Source of the DNA: Kaistella montana
Lineage (GTDB): Bacteria > Bacteroidota > Bacteroidia > Flavobacteriales > Weeksellaceae
Length of the DNA: 64,000 nucleotides
Reading direction: 5' to 3'
Assembly (NCBI RefSeq): GCF_024436175.1
Contig: NZ_JANFQP010000002.1
Location: 496,001 to 560,000, forward strand
The notes under the pieces are model-generated. The model did not search any database and was not told the DNA's origin. It saw nothing but the letters and a program-made list of their open reading frames with translations. Below, in pieces: positions 52,250 through 61,338 of the stretch (position 1 is its first letter; each line of letters starts with the position of its first letter). A program made the translations under genes and the position numbers.

Positions 52250-53347
52250 ATGAAAGTTCTGGTAAGCGTTTTCAATAATTTATTTACAGACCAACGCGTA
52301 GAAAAGGTTTGCAGATCGCTATCTGAAAATGGTTTTCAACCTGAACTTATTGGCAACAATTGGGGCGGATTGCCCGAAATGGAAAGAGATTATTCTTTCT
52401 CTAGAATTGAACTGAAATCCAAAGTTCTCCGGTTTGCTTATGTTGAATTTCAAAGAAAACTTTATCAAGAACTGCTCCGAAAAGCCGATAAAAACACGAT
52501 TCTCCTTTCCAATGATCTCGATACGCTTTTGCCGAATTATTTGATTTCAAAAAAATTAAATATTCCATTAGTATTTGATAGTCATGAAATTTTCACCGAA
52601 ATGCCGGCAATAAACGGAAGATTCACCCAGAAGATTTGGCGTTCGTTGGAGCGTTTTATCGTGCCGAAAATCCAATACATGATGACGGCGAGCGAAAGTT
52701 ATGCAGATTGGTTTGCGAAAACCTACGAAATCGAAAGGCCAGTTGTGGTGCAAAATTTCCCAAGAAAAACTACAAATCCACAAGATTATTCCCAAAATAA
52801 TTCTCCAAAAATTATTCTTTACCAAGGTGTCATCAATCCTTCACGAGGTTTGGATAAAATAATTCCCGCAATGAAATCCATCGAAAATGCAGAACTTTGG
52901 ATTGCCGGAGATGGACCGAAAAAAGCAGAATATTTAGCTTTAACTAAAGATTTAAAACTTGAAAATAAAGTGAAATTTATCGGAAAATTGCTTCCGGAAA
53001 AGCTTCGGGAAATCACCAGAAAAGCAGATTTAGGCCTCAGTATCGAAGAAAATAACGGCTTGAGCTACTATTTTTCGATGCCGAATAAAGTTTCAGATTA
53101 TATTCAAGCACGAATTCCGGTAGTGGTTTCAGATTTTCCCGAAATGCGAAAAGTGGTTGATTATTTTCATGCAGGCGAAAAGATTTGTAATTATAATGAA
53201 CTGGCTGAAAAAGTAAAAATAGTTCTTGAAAATGGGAAATCTTACTATGAAAGTTCTTTAAATAAAGCATCAAACGAACTTTGTTGGGAAAAAGAAGAGC
53301 CCAAAATCATCCATCTTTTCAAAAAAGTGGTAAATGAAAATTTCTAA
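52250..53347 (+). CDS. Glycosyltransferase, GT4-like (GT-B fold)
   Basis: 365 residues without membrane segments. The N-half begins KVLVSVFNNLFTDQRVEKVC, the C-half has VIIYQGVINPSRGLDKIIPA, then WIAGDGPKK (near 220), VKFIGKL and the donor-site SIEENNGLSYYFSMPNKVSDYI (near 265-286) with the Glu of the E-x7-E-type motif. Donor and acceptor cannot be told. Likely acts at the cytoplasmic face on cell-surface polysaccharide. Genes for another glycosyltransferase and GDP-mannose supply are close. Confidence 0.85.
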   Translation: MKVLVSVFNNLFTDQRVEKVCRSLSENGFQPELIGNNWGGLPEMERDYSFSRIELKSKVLRFAYVEFQRKLYQELLRKADKNTILLSNDLDTLLPNYLISKKLNIPLVFDSHEIFTEMPAINGRFTQKIWRSLERFIVPKIQYMMTASESYADWFAKTYEIERPVVVQNFPRKTTNPQDYSQNNSPKIILYQGVINPSRGLDKIIPAMKSIENAELWIAGDGPKKAEYLALTKDLKLENKVKFIGKLLPEKLREITRKADLGLSIEENNGLSYYFSMPNKVSDYIQARIPVVVSDFPEMRKVVDYFHAGEKICNYNELAEKVKIVLENGKSYYESSLNKASNELCWEKEEPKIIHLFKKVVNENF

Positions 53348-53359
53348 ATCACATTTCCT

Positions 53360-53367
53360 TATCTTTG
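53360..53367 (+). promoter_or_regulatory. -7 box for sufE
   Basis: TATCTTTG, an exact TAnnTTTG, 19 bases before the sufE ATG. Confidence 0.6.
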
Positions 53368-53386
53368 CACAAATAGATTTTGAGAA

Positions 53387-53806
53387 ATGACCATCAAAGA
53401 AAAACAGCAGGAAATAGTCGAAGAATTTGCCTTTCTTGACGATTGGGAACAGAAATACGAATATATAATTGATTTGGGTAAAGAATTGAAAGGACTTCCC
53501 GATGAAAAAAAAACGGATTCCAATTTAATTAAAGGTTGCCAATCAAAAGTTTGGATTGACGCTGAGTTTTCTGATGGAAAATTGTTTTTCAATGCCGATT
53601 CCGATGGTATTTTGCCAAAAGGAATCGTTTCGCTTTTGGTTTCCATTTACAGCGGACATTCCACTCAGGAAATTTTAGATTCCGATTTCCAATTTATCAG
53701 CGATATTGGGTTGCAGGAGTTTCTTTCACCTTCACGAGCCAATGGATTGATGGCGATGACCAAACAAATTAAGTTTTACGCAGTCGCATACCAATTGAAA
53801 AAGTGA
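53387..53806 (+). CDS. sufE: SufE-family sulfur acceptor protein
   Basis: Takes persulfide from the SufS cysteine desulfurase for Fe-S cluster assembly. 139 residues. The active Cys is at 51 in LIKGCQSKVW, the family signature. LSPSRANGLMAM near the C-terminus also fits. The stop overlaps the next start by four bases (GTGA), so the two are translated together, although their functions look unrelated. No other suf gene is in the window. Confidence 0.92.
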   Translation: MTIKEKQQEIVEEFAFLDDWEQKYEYIIDLGKELKGLPDEKKTDSNLIKGCQSKVWIDAEFSDGKLFFNADSDGILPKGIVSLLVSIYSGHSTQEILDSDFQFISDIGLQEFLSPSRANGLMAMTKQIKFYAVAYQLKK

Positions 53807-54768
53807 TCAGAATTTTAGCTTATCGGTTTTCAGCTTTTGGTGATGTAGCGATGACTGTTCCCGTGATCACCGAATTCCTCGAGCAAAATCCGGGAGTGGA
53901 AGTGGTGATGGTTTCCCGAAACAATTTCAAGGATTTATTTGAAGGAATTCCGAATCTTATGTTCAAGGGAATTAATATTGATGATTACAACGGAATTTTT
54001 GGAATCAATAAATTGGCAAAGGAACTGAGAAAAGAGTTTGTTCCCGATTACATTGCTGATTTACATGATGTTATCCGAACCAAAATGCTTAATATTTTTT
54101 TCAAAATAAAAGGATATAAAGTTTTTATCCTCGACAAAGGAAAAGAAGAAAAAGAAAAACTTACTGACATCCAAAATCTCGATAAATTTCCATTAAAACA
54201 AACAACAGAGCGGTATGCTGATGTTTTCCGGGCAATGGGTTTTTCGGTGAATCTATCTCATCAATATCGTACGATTTCTTCTGAAAAATCAGGAATTGGA
54301 TTTGCCCCATTTGCACAACATCAAGGAAAAATGTTGCCGCTTGAGAAATCTTTTGAATTGGCAAAACTCATCGCCAAAAAAGATAAACTTTATTTTTTTG
54401 GTGGAGGAAAAAAAGAAACTGAAATCCTTGAACAATGGGTAAATCAAATTCCCAATACTGAAAATCTTGCCGGAAAACTTTCCATGAGCGAAGAGCTTCA
54501 AAGAATTTCACAACTAAAAACCATGATTTCCATGGATTCTGCCAATATGCATTTGGCGAGTTTGGTGGGAACGCGATGTGTTTCGGTTTGGGGGTCAACG
54601 CATCATTTCGCCGGATTTTTAGGTTACGGACAAAGCGTCGATGATGTTGTGGAAGTGAAAGATTTAACATGCCGACCTTGTTCTGTTTTTGGAGATAAAC
54701 CGTGTTATCGTGGCGATTGGGCGTGCTTGCAAGAAATTGATATTCAAATAATTAACGATAAAATTTAA
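53803..54768 (+). CDS. Glycosyltransferase family 9 (heptosyltransferase-like)
   Basis: 321 residues from a GTG start that overlaps the sufE stop. The N-terminus RILAYRFSAFGDVAMTVPVI (2-21) is the GT9 signature, with the acid in the GD pair. The donor part has GTRCVSVWGSTHH (near 262) and MDSANMHLASLVGT (near 246), and a Cys-rich end (CRPCSVFGDKPC). GT9 enzymes transfer heptose to lipid A core in LPS. The true sugar here is not shown. Confidence 0.88.
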   Translation: MIRILAYRFSAFGDVAMTVPVITEFLEQNPGVEVVMVSRNNFKDLFEGIPNLMFKGINIDDYNGIFGINKLAKELRKEFVPDYIADLHDVIRTKMLNIFFKIKGYKVFILDKGKEEKEKLTDIQNLDKFPLKQTTERYADVFRAMGFSVNLSHQYRTISSEKSGIGFAPFAQHQGKMLPLEKSFELAKLIAKKDKLYFFGGGKKETEILEQWVNQIPNTENLAGKLSMSEELQRISQLKTMISMDSANMHLASLVGTRCVSVWGSTHHFAGFLGYGQSVDDVVEVKDLTCRPCSVFGDKPCYRGDWACLQEIDIQIINDKI

Positions 54769-54772
54769 AAAT

Positions 54773-54806
54773 AAAAAATCCCGAAATTGCTTCCGGGATT
54801 TTTTTA
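54773..54806. terminator. Bidirectional terminator of the GT9 gene and manC
   Basis: A-run, stem AAAAATCCCGG-like arm (54773-54783) pairing with CCGGGATTTTT, 10-base loop, T-run. Between convergent genes. Confidence 0.88.
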
Positions 54807-54824
54807 TGAATCTTTTATTTCTTT

Positions 54825-55907
54825 TTAAAGAAATTTTTCGCCTTTCTTTTCAGTTTTTAAATCCTGAATGTACTCTTTGATGAGGTGGTCGTTGTCTCTT
54901 GGGCAAATGAGAAGCGCTTTATCGGTATCGACGATAATATAGTCGTTCAAGCCATCGATAATTGCAGCTTTATTGTTGTTTTTAAGTCGAATGATATTCC
55001 CATTAGAATTGTAAGTAAGAATATGTTTGGATTTGATGGCATTTTTGTTCTCGTCTTTTTGTGCATTTTCATACACAGATGTCCAAGTTCCAAGGTCGCT
55101 CCAGCCCAAATCAGCGGGAATTACATAGACATTTTTTGCTTTTTCTAAAATGCCATTGTCGATCGAAATTTTGTTCACTTTTGGGTAAATCAGTTCGATG
55201 CACTGTTCCTCGGCATTGCTGTTGTATTCGCAGCTGAGAAACTGTTGGGACATTTCCTCAAGATGTTGGTCAAAAGCCGTCAAAATTGATTTTACGTTCC
55301 AGATGAAAATCCCCGCATTCCACAGAAAATCTCCACTTTCGAGGAAGGTTTTTGCAATTTCTAAATTGGGCTTTTCGGTGAATGTTTTTACTTTATAATA
55401 GTCAGAATTTTTATTTTCTTCAAATTGAATATAGCCATATCCGGTATCTGGACGTGTCGGAGTGATTCCTAATGTGATTAGATAATCATTTTTGGAAGCT
55501 AGTTCAAAAGCCAATTCAACTTTTTTTAGAAAAACAGTTTCCTTTAAAATCAAATGATCCGCAGGCAAAACAATCATATTGGCTTCCGCGTTTTTATCAG
55601 CAATTTTTTTTGCCATATAAAGGTTGCAAGCTGCTGTATTCTTCATCATCGGTTCTCCAACAATGTTTTCTGGTTGTAGTTCGGGCAATTGTTGCTCGGT
55701 GAGGGAAACGTATTCTTTATTGGTAATTACATAGATGTTTTCTTTTGGAACAATTTGGCTGATTCGGTCGTAGGTTTGTTGAATCATCGTTCTGCCAGTT
55801 CCCAGAATATCTTGAAATTGTTTTGGATATTTTTGAGTGCTCATTGGCCAGAATCTGCTACCGATTCCTCCTGCCATTATGACGCAGTAATTATTTGATT
55901 GTGACAT
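54825..55907 (-). CDS. manC: Mannose-1-phosphate guanylyltransferase
   Basis: Makes GDP-mannose from mannose 1-phosphate and GTP for surface polysaccharide. 360 residues, the single-domain form without the C-terminal isomerase. The nucleotide-transfer motif CVIMAGGIGSRFWPMST is at 8-24. VLPADHLI (about 118-125), FTEKPN (about 172) and NAGIFIWN (about 192) follow. It ends in a short Lys/Glu tail. Two bases after the SprT-like gene, so the two form an operon. Confidence 0.93.
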   Translation of the reverse strand: MSQSNNYCVIMAGGIGSRFWPMSTQKYPKQFQDILGTGRTMIQQTYDRISQIVPKENIYVITNKEYVSLTEQQLPELQPENIVGEPMMKNTAACNLYMAKKIADKNAEANMIVLPADHLILKETVFLKKVELAFELASKNDYLITLGITPTRPDTGYGYIQFEENKNSDYYKVKTFTEKPNLEIAKTFLESGDFLWNAGIFIWNVKSILTAFDQHLEEMSQQFLSCEYNSNAEEQCIELIYPKVNKISIDNGILEKAKNVYVIPADLGWSDLGTWTSVYENAQKDENKNAIKSKHILTYNSNGNIIRLKNNNKAAIIDGLNDYIIVDTDKALLICPRDNDHLIKEYIQDLKTEKKGEKFL

Positions 55908-55909
55908 GT

Positions 55910-56500
55910 TTAACTTGTTTTTTTTACTCTTGCTAAGGGTTTGAAAATATACTTTTTCCCATTGCTGAGATTGCTACAAAGATAGTTTTTTTTACGGAGC
56001 TCTTCAATGATATAAGTTTGTTGACGGTAAATAAATCGGTCGCCTATATTTAAGTCTTCAACATAAGAACTTTCATCCTCATAATTTTCGATATGAAAGT
56101 ATTTTACCAAATCCGGACTCGACATAAAATTGGCTTTCGGAGATTTTGAAAACTGAAGAATAATCGGTTTTAAATCTTCCGAATATACCGAAATGCTTTC
56201 CAAAAGCATCAACCGGAAAGTGTTTTTCCATTCAGCTCCATGCGGGGAAATTCGACCGCCATATTTCTCAAAAGCAATTAAATGAGCCAATTCGTGCGTG
56301 AGAACAAAGAAAAAAAGTTGGGGTTGAAGCGTAGAATTAATGCTAATTTCATGAGATTTATCCGGCAATTTTCGGTAATCTCCTAATTTTGATTTTCTAC
56401 CACGCGTAATTTTAATGTGGATATAATGATCACCAAACCATTGTTTCAGATGCGGAAGTGTGTTCTCAGGTAAATATTTCTCTAAATTTTTAATGGACAT
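55910..56500 (-). CDS. SprT-like zinc metalloprotease-domain protein
   Basis: 196 residues. The zinc motif HELAH is at 69-73 in FVLTHELAHLIAFEKYGGR, with a third ligand downstream in SPHGAEWKNTF. This is the SprT/WSS-like fold used by Spartan proteases. The C-terminal 60 residues are a small basic strand-rich module ending VKKTS. A role in protein-DNA crosslink repair is known only for eukaryotic relatives. Substrate here unknown. Upstream of manC. Confidence 0.85.
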   Translation of the reverse strand: MSIKNLEKYLPENTLPHLKQWFGDHYIHIKITRGRKSKLGDYRKLPDKSHEISINSTLQPQLFFFVLTHELAHLIAFEKYGGRISPHGAEWKNTFRLMLLESISVYSEDLKPIILQFSKSPKANFMSSPDLVKYFHIENYEDESSYVEDLNIGDRFIYRQQTYIIEELRKKNYLCSNLSNGKKYIFKPLARVKKTS

Positions 56501-56528
56501 TTTAATGAAATCGGAAATGAATAAACAG

Positions 56529-56564
56529 AATTCCTTTTAAAAATTTAAAGACTCAAAGGAATTC
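56529..56564 (-). terminator. Hairpin at the end of the TolC-family gene
   Basis: Inverted repeat GAATTCCTTT (56529-56538) / AAAGGAATTC (56555-56564) with a 16-base loop. Part of the stem is in the last codons. The T-run is weak. Confidence 0.45.
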
Positions 56565-57885
56565 CCGCATAGAAATTCAGAAGTTTCATGCTGAAAAGAT
56601 AATTATATTTTGCCTGTGCAACGGCTCCTTGCGCATTTGCATAATTATTTCTGGCAATATTCAAATCATAAATTGTGGTTTTTCCAGCTGCAAAACTTCT
56701 TTCTGCGAAATCTACCGCAAGTTTCGAACTTCTCTCGGCTTCCACGGCAGCGAGATAATTTTCATAGTTGCTTTCTGCATCAAATTGTGCTTTCTGAACA
56801 TTCTGCAAAACCTCTTGCTTTTGTTGTAGCAAAGAGTTTTTGGCAATATCTTCATTGATTTTTGATTGTTCTACCTGAAGTTTGGTAATTCCTTTATTGA
56901 AAATAGGAATGTTGGCAGATAAACCTAATTGCTGCCCGAAATTGTCTTTATATTGTTTGAAAAAGCCAGTCTGTTGAATTTTATTTCCATTAATATCTTT
57001 TCCGGCGTTCATCGAATAAAAATAAGAAGTTCCCAATCCTGCATTCGCGGTTACCGTCGGCCAGAAAGCAGTTTCCGCCACTTCGGTTTGTGCTTCCGAT
57101 GATTTGATGCGACTTTCTGCTGCTTTTATCTGAGGTTGGTTTTCGTAGGCTTTATCGATGATATTTTCCTCAGAAAAAAGCGGTGCGTCTAACATGTTTT
57201 CAATCGTAACTTCTTGAATATCAAAATTTTTATAATCAGAAAGTTGAAGAAGCATCGCCAAAGCAAACAAACTTCTGTTGGTATTGATTTCCGCAGTTTT
57301 TACATTTTGTTTTTCTCTTGCGAGCGCGGCTTCGGCTTCAGCTAAAATAGTTTGAGGTGTTGTTCCTACTTCAGTAGTAATTTTCGCTCTTTTGTAGAGT
57401 TTATCAGCGTTTTCGAGGGCGCTTTCGGATATTTTAGTAATTTCCCGATTGAGCAGAACGGATAAATATTGTTGTGCAATTTGCAGCGAAATGTCATTTT
57501 TAATTCTTTCCAGATCAAATTTGCTGGCTTCAACTTCAAATTGAGTTTTTCGGATGTTTTTTTCTAATCTTCCGTTATTATAGACCAAAATATCAGCTCC
57601 TACATTCGCACTATTGCTGAAGTTGTCGTTTCTATTTGTGGTTCCGAAAACATCTCTTCCTTGTCCGAAAGAGGCTGTATTATTGATATTTCCTGAAACC
57701 GATGGCAAATACTGTCTTTTTGCAATTTGCAAGGAATTATCTTGTGTTTTTGTATTTAATTGGTTTTGAAGAACTTGCAGGTTGTTTTCCAAAGCATAAT
57801 TTACGCATTCCTGTAGCGACCACTTTTTCTGAGAAAAGGAATAAATGCTTACAAAACTCATCAAAAGAACTGCAATTTTTTTCAT
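56545..57885 (-). CDS. TolC-family outer-membrane efflux protein
   Basis: 446 residues. Signal peptide about 1-19 (MKKIAVLLMSFVSIYSFSQ). The mature chain is long coiled helices with two internally similar halves, typical of OEP/TolC. Motifs are SLQECVNYALENNLQVL (about 23-39) and YDLNIARNNYANAQGAVAQ (near 415). It forms the outer-membrane tunnel of a tripartite pump or type I secretion system. No membrane-fusion or RND/ABC partner is adjacent in the window, so its pump is elsewhere. Confidence 0.9.
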   Translation of the reverse strand: MKKIAVLLMSFVSIYSFSQKKWSLQECVNYALENNLQVLQNQLNTKTQDNSLQIAKRQYLPSVSGNINNTASFGQGRDVFGTTNRNDNFSNSANVGADILVYNNGRLEKNIRKTQFEVEASKFDLERIKNDISLQIAQQYLSVLLNREITKISESALENADKLYKRAKITTEVGTTPQTILAEAEAALAREKQNVKTAEINTNRSLFALAMLLQLSDYKNFDIQEVTIENMLDAPLFSEENIIDKAYENQPQIKAAESRIKSSEAQTEVAETAFWPTVTANAGLGTSYFYSMNAGKDINGNKIQQTGFFKQYKDNFGQQLGLSANIPIFNKGITKLQVEQSKINEDIAKNSLLQQKQEVLQNVQKAQFDAESNYENYLAAVEAERSSKLAVDFAERSFAAGKTTIYDLNIARNNYANAQGAVAQAKYNYLFSMKLLNFYAGIPLSL

Positions 57886-57925
57886 GGGGAATTTTACAGA
57901 ATAAGACGAAATTTTTGCTTAAATG

Positions 57926-58318
57926 TTACAGCTGAGCTTTCAATTCATTAATTCTTGAAACGACTGGCATGGAAAATATTCCGCTTTGCTGCAAATACAT
58001 TTCATAAAAGGTTTTGGCTTTTTCGGCAAAATCGACGTTTGGATTTTCTCTATTTTTAAAGTAAAATAAATGCCCTAAAAGCTCAAAATACGGAATGTGG
58101 TGCGCTTTGTCTTTTTCATTAATTAAATTAATAATTTCATCTGAAGATTTAGAAGCAAGTGCTTCAAAACTCATCTTGAAAGTATCATTCATATTGGTAT
58201 CGAAAATTCTTTCCCATTCTGAAAGTTCGCCTTCATTTTTGCTTCCCAAAATCATTTTTGAAAGAAATTCTGAAAATTGCTTTACAATTCTGATAATGTA
58301 ATCTTTATCGTGTATCAT
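57926..58318 (-). CDS. Small protein of unknown function
   Basis: 130 residues, all-helical in appearance and without membrane segments. The start IHDKDYIIRIVKQFSEFL resembles DUF6483-type proteins, a weak likeness from memory. A TPR-like helix pair AEKAKTFYEMYLQQSG is near the end. 20 bases after the SpmA-SpmB-like gene stop, so likely co-transcribed with it. Confidence 0.65.
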   Translation of the reverse strand: MIHDKDYIIRIVKQFSEFLSKMILGSKNEGELSEWERIFDTNMNDTFKMSFEALASKSSDEIINLINEKDKAHHIPYFELLGHLFYFKNRENPNVDFAEKAKTFYEMYLQQSGIFSMPVVSRINELKAQL

Positions 58319-58338
58319 TTCAAGTTTTTTTAAAAATT

Positions 58339-59742
58339 TTAAGCAAAGAAAAGATATGCCAAAATCACTGAAGTGATGATGCCGACCAAATCTGCCAAAA
58401 GCATTGCAGTAACGGTATAGCGCGTATTTTTGATTCCAACTGCTCCGAAATAAACCGCAATTACATAGAAAGTCGTGTCAGAACTTCCCTGCAAAACCGC
58501 CGCAAGTCTTCCTTGAAAACTGTCTGCACCAAAGGTTTGCATCGTATCGACCATCATTCCTCGAGCTCCGGAACCGGAAAGTGGTTTGATCAATGCAGTA
58601 GGTAAACCATCTACAAATCGAGTGTCAAAGCCAACTACCGCTGCAACCCATTTCATTCCATCGATTAATACATCGAAAACGCCGGAAGTTCGGAGAAGTG
58701 AAATGGCGATGAGCATTCCCACCAAGTAAGGAATAATTTTTACGCAAGTCCAGAAACCTTCTTTTGCTCCATCAATAAACGCATCGAAAACATTGATTTT
58801 TTTGTAAACTCCTCCCAAAACAATCGCAAAAAAGATGAGCAAAATAATTCCGTTGCTCAATAACATACTGAAATTATCGAGTCCTTCTTTAGTTAAATTT
58901 AATAGATAAACAACTAATAATCCGATAATTGCGGAGATTCCTCCGACGTAAGCAATTACTATGGGTTGAAGTAAATTGATTTTCTGATAAAGTGAAACCA
59001 CAATCATTGCCGCCATTGTGGCAGAAAAAGTGGCGATCATGCACGGAAGAAAAATATCGGTCGGCGTTTGCGAACCCATCGACGCACGAATTGCGATAAT
59101 GGAAACAGGAATTAGCGTTAAACCTCCCGCGTGAAGACAAAGAAACATAATCTGCGAATTGCTGGCTTTTTCTTTATCAGGGTTTAAGGTTTGCAAACTT
59201 TCCATCGCTTTTAGTCCAAAAGGAGTAGCAGCATTATCTAAGCCTAATAAATTGGCCGAAAAATTAAGTAACATGTGCCCAAAAGAAGGGTGGTTTTTCG
59301 GGATTTCGGGAAATAATTTGGAGAAAAATGGTTGAATTAATCTGGATAACAAATTGATTCCGCCGGCTTTTTCGGCGATGCTCATAAAACCCATAAAAAG
59401 TGTCATAATTCCCACCAAACCCAGACAAATTTTCACCGCGGTTTCTGAAGTTCCGATCACACCGTCGGTTTCCTGAACACGATAAACCGCAACATTTGTT
59501 TTTGTAGAATCGGCTTTGTAATGAATTCGATTTTCATCAAATTCGGGTTTCGAAAGCAATGCTACTTTCAAATCGGGCGATAATTCGTTGATATTTTTGG
59601 TTGCAATTTGTACGGTGTCGCCGCTTTTTCCGACAACCATGTCGTTGTAAATCGCTTTGTAATGATCTGAAAATAAATATTTTGCACTCGCGACAACAAT
59701 TGCAATAATGATAAATGCGCTCCAAATTCTGCTTAAAACCAT
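58339..59742 (-). CDS. SpmA-SpmB fusion (nucleoside-recognition membrane protein)
   Basis: 467 residues with about 10-12 membrane segments. Two Gate/nucleoside-recognition domains are in one chain: an SpmA-like half with the LLNLGNAATPFGLKAM-type motif here seen as LLGLDNAATPFGLKAMESL (about 172-190), and an SpmB-like half with KPLSGSGARGMMVDTM (near 390) and GSSDTTFYVIAVYFG. In spore formers, SpmA and SpmB serve spore maturation. Here the organism is not a spore former and the transported compound is unknown. Confidence 0.88.
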   Translation of the reverse strand: MVLSRIWSAFIIIAIVVASAKYLFSDHYKAIYNDMVVGKSGDTVQIATKNINELSPDLKVALLSKPEFDENRIHYKADSTKTNVAVYRVQETDGVIGTSETAVKICLGLVGIMTLFMGFMSIAEKAGGINLLSRLIQPFFSKLFPEIPKNHPSFGHMLLNFSANLLGLDNAATPFGLKAMESLQTLNPDKEKASNSQIMFLCLHAGGLTLIPVSIIAIRASMGSQTPTDIFLPCMIATFSATMAAMIVVSLYQKINLLQPIVIAYVGGISAIIGLLVVYLLNLTKEGLDNFSMLLSNGIILLIFFAIVLGGVYKKINVFDAFIDGAKEGFWTCVKIIPYLVGMLIAISLLRTSGVFDVLIDGMKWVAAVVGFDTRFVDGLPTALIKPLSGSGARGMMVDTMQTFGADSFQGRLAAVLQGSSDTTFYVIAVYFGAVGIKNTRYTVTAMLLADLVGIITSVILAYLFFA

Positions 59743-59839
59743 TTCCTGAAAATTTTGATAAAATTAACCAAAAACTTCAACTAATGTCTTTTTTGAGATA
59801 ATTTTTATGGTTTTTTGAACATTTCTGGAAAAATTTGAA

Positions 59840-60883
59840 CTAAAAAAGTTTGAGTTGTTGCGTTTTGCTTCCGGTAAAATTATCGGTTGAAAGTTTTGGA
59901 AATGCTTTGTCGGCAAAATATTTTCTTTTTCCTAAAGCAAAAGTGTGGTGAATCATTTCAGCGATGTTTCCTTCGCCTTGATATCTTTCATGGTAGCGTT
60001 TCTCACCGAGTTTTCCGCCACGCATCGAACGAATTAAATTCAGAACTTTTTGTGCTCTGTCGGGAAAATTTGCTTGAATCCAATTGACAAAAACTGGTTC
60101 CACCGTATCATTCAAACGAACCAAAACGTAACCAAAAGTTTGTGCGCCGGCTTCGGAAACGGTTTTTAGAATGTTCAAACTTTCATCGCTCGTTAATCCC
60201 GGAATTACCGGTGCGACCATCACTCCGGTCGGAATTCCGTTTTCACTGAGGATTTCAATGGCTTTGAGCTTGTTTTTGGTGGAAGATGTTCGCGGTTCCA
60301 TTTTTCGACGGATTTCTTCGTTCATCGTCGGAATGCTTAGCGAAACGGAAACCAAATTCTGTTCTGCTAGAGGTTTCAGAATATCCAAGTCTCTTAAAAC
60401 CAAAGTGTTTTTAGTTAAAATAGAAATCGGATGTCGATATTCCAAACAAAGTTGGAGGAGTTTTCGCGTGATTTCAAAAGTTCTTTCCGCAGGTTGATAA
60501 CAATCGGTGTTTCCTGAAAGCATGATGGTTTTCGGGATATAATTTCTCTTTTGGAAAAATTGCTCCAATAGTTCGGGCGCGTTTTTCTTGACCATAATTT
60601 TTCTCTCAAAATCGACGCCGGCGGAAAATCCCCAATATTCATGAGTTGGTCGCGCAAAACAATAAGAACAGCCGTGTTCGCAACCTTGGTAAGGATTCAT
60701 CGAGTATTCCATCCGCAAATCCGGACTTTTCACAGCGTTTACAATTGTTTTTGGGTAAACTTCGGTGAAATTGGTTTTTATTTGTTGAAAATCTTCTTCT
60801 TCCGGTTCAAAAGTATAGCGATCGAAACGGTTGTTTTCGTTTCGTTGCGCGCCTTGACCTTTGATGAAGTTTTCGTTTTTCAT
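59840..60883 (-). CDS. PA0069-type radical SAM protein
   Basis: 347 residues. The [4Fe-4S] motif is C-x3-C-x2-C in YQGCEHGCSYCFARP (about 63-82). The radical SAM barrel follows, with LSGNTDCYQPAE and GVMVAPVIPGLTSDE. This matches the SplB-like/PA0069 group, whose reaction is not established. The last 25 residues carry the SKTQQLKLF end. Single gene. No -7 box recognised upstream. Confidence 0.88.
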   Translation of the reverse strand: MKNENFIKGQGAQRNENNRFDRYTFEPEEEDFQQIKTNFTEVYPKTIVNAVKSPDLRMEYSMNPYQGCEHGCSYCFARPTHEYWGFSAGVDFERKIMVKKNAPELLEQFFQKRNYIPKTIMLSGNTDCYQPAERTFEITRKLLQLCLEYRHPISILTKNTLVLRDLDILKPLAEQNLVSVSLSIPTMNEEIRRKMEPRTSSTKNKLKAIEILSENGIPTGVMVAPVIPGLTSDESLNILKTVSEAGAQTFGYVLVRLNDTVEPVFVNWIQANFPDRAQKVLNLIRSMRGGKLGEKRYHERYQGEGNIAEMIHHTFALGKRKYFADKAFPKLSTDNFTGSKTQQLKLF

Positions 60884-60952
60884 GAGAATAATGGGGTAAA
60901 TTTATAGGTTTCTGGGAGAAAAATAATGAGTTTTAAGACGACATTTCTCCAC

Positions 60953-60987
60953 AAAAAAATCCTGAATTCGTGGAAATCAGGATTTAT
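60953..60987 (-). terminator. Terminator of the small membrane protein gene
   Basis: Stem AAATCCTGA (60957-60965) / TCAGGATTT (60977-60985) with an 11-base loop, and a T-run on the leftward transcript. Confidence 0.8.
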
Positions 60988-61006
60988 CATCGTTTATAAT
61001 AATCTT

Positions 61007-61201
61007 TTAAAGCATGGCCAAATATTCTACGCCATGGTTTCCTTCGTCTTTTTTCTTTTTCTCGAAATGGCGATGAAAATCTGAATAATAATCATAGTAT
61101 TCTTGGTGTTTTCTAGAAAAAAATTTCTTTATCCCGAAGATTCCCAAGCCAAGGATTACTCCCACACTTCCTGCCAATAAAATTCCTGTTTCTTTTTTCA
61201 T
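61007..61201 (-). CDS. Small single-pass membrane protein
   Basis: 64 residues. One hydrophobic segment (about 6-28, ILLAGSVGVILGLGIFGIKKFF) with Lys after it, then a His/Tyr/Lys-rich charged tail (HQEYYDYYSDFHRHFEKKKK). Looks like a membrane-anchored cytoplasmic tail. No family recognised. Has its own terminator, so it is likely expressed. Confidence 0.65.
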   Translation of the reverse strand: MKKETGILLAGSVGVILGLGIFGIKKFFSRKHQEYYDYYSDFHRHFEKKKKDEGNHGVEYLAML

Positions 61202-61313
61202 ATTACTTTTGTTATGAGCATAAAATTAAGCAAATTGCATACCTTTCAAATATTAAATTATCGTAAAGTTTGTTAATGTTTCTTTCACTAACTTTAAAAT
61301 AAGATAAAATTTA

Positions 61314-61321
61314 TAAATTTG
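61314..61321 (+). promoter_or_regulatory. -7 box for the prolyl oligopeptidase gene
   Basis: TAAATTTG, an exact TAnnTTTG, 17 bases before the ATG at 61339. Confidence 0.6.
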
Positions 61322-61338
61322 GTAAAACTGAAAAATTA

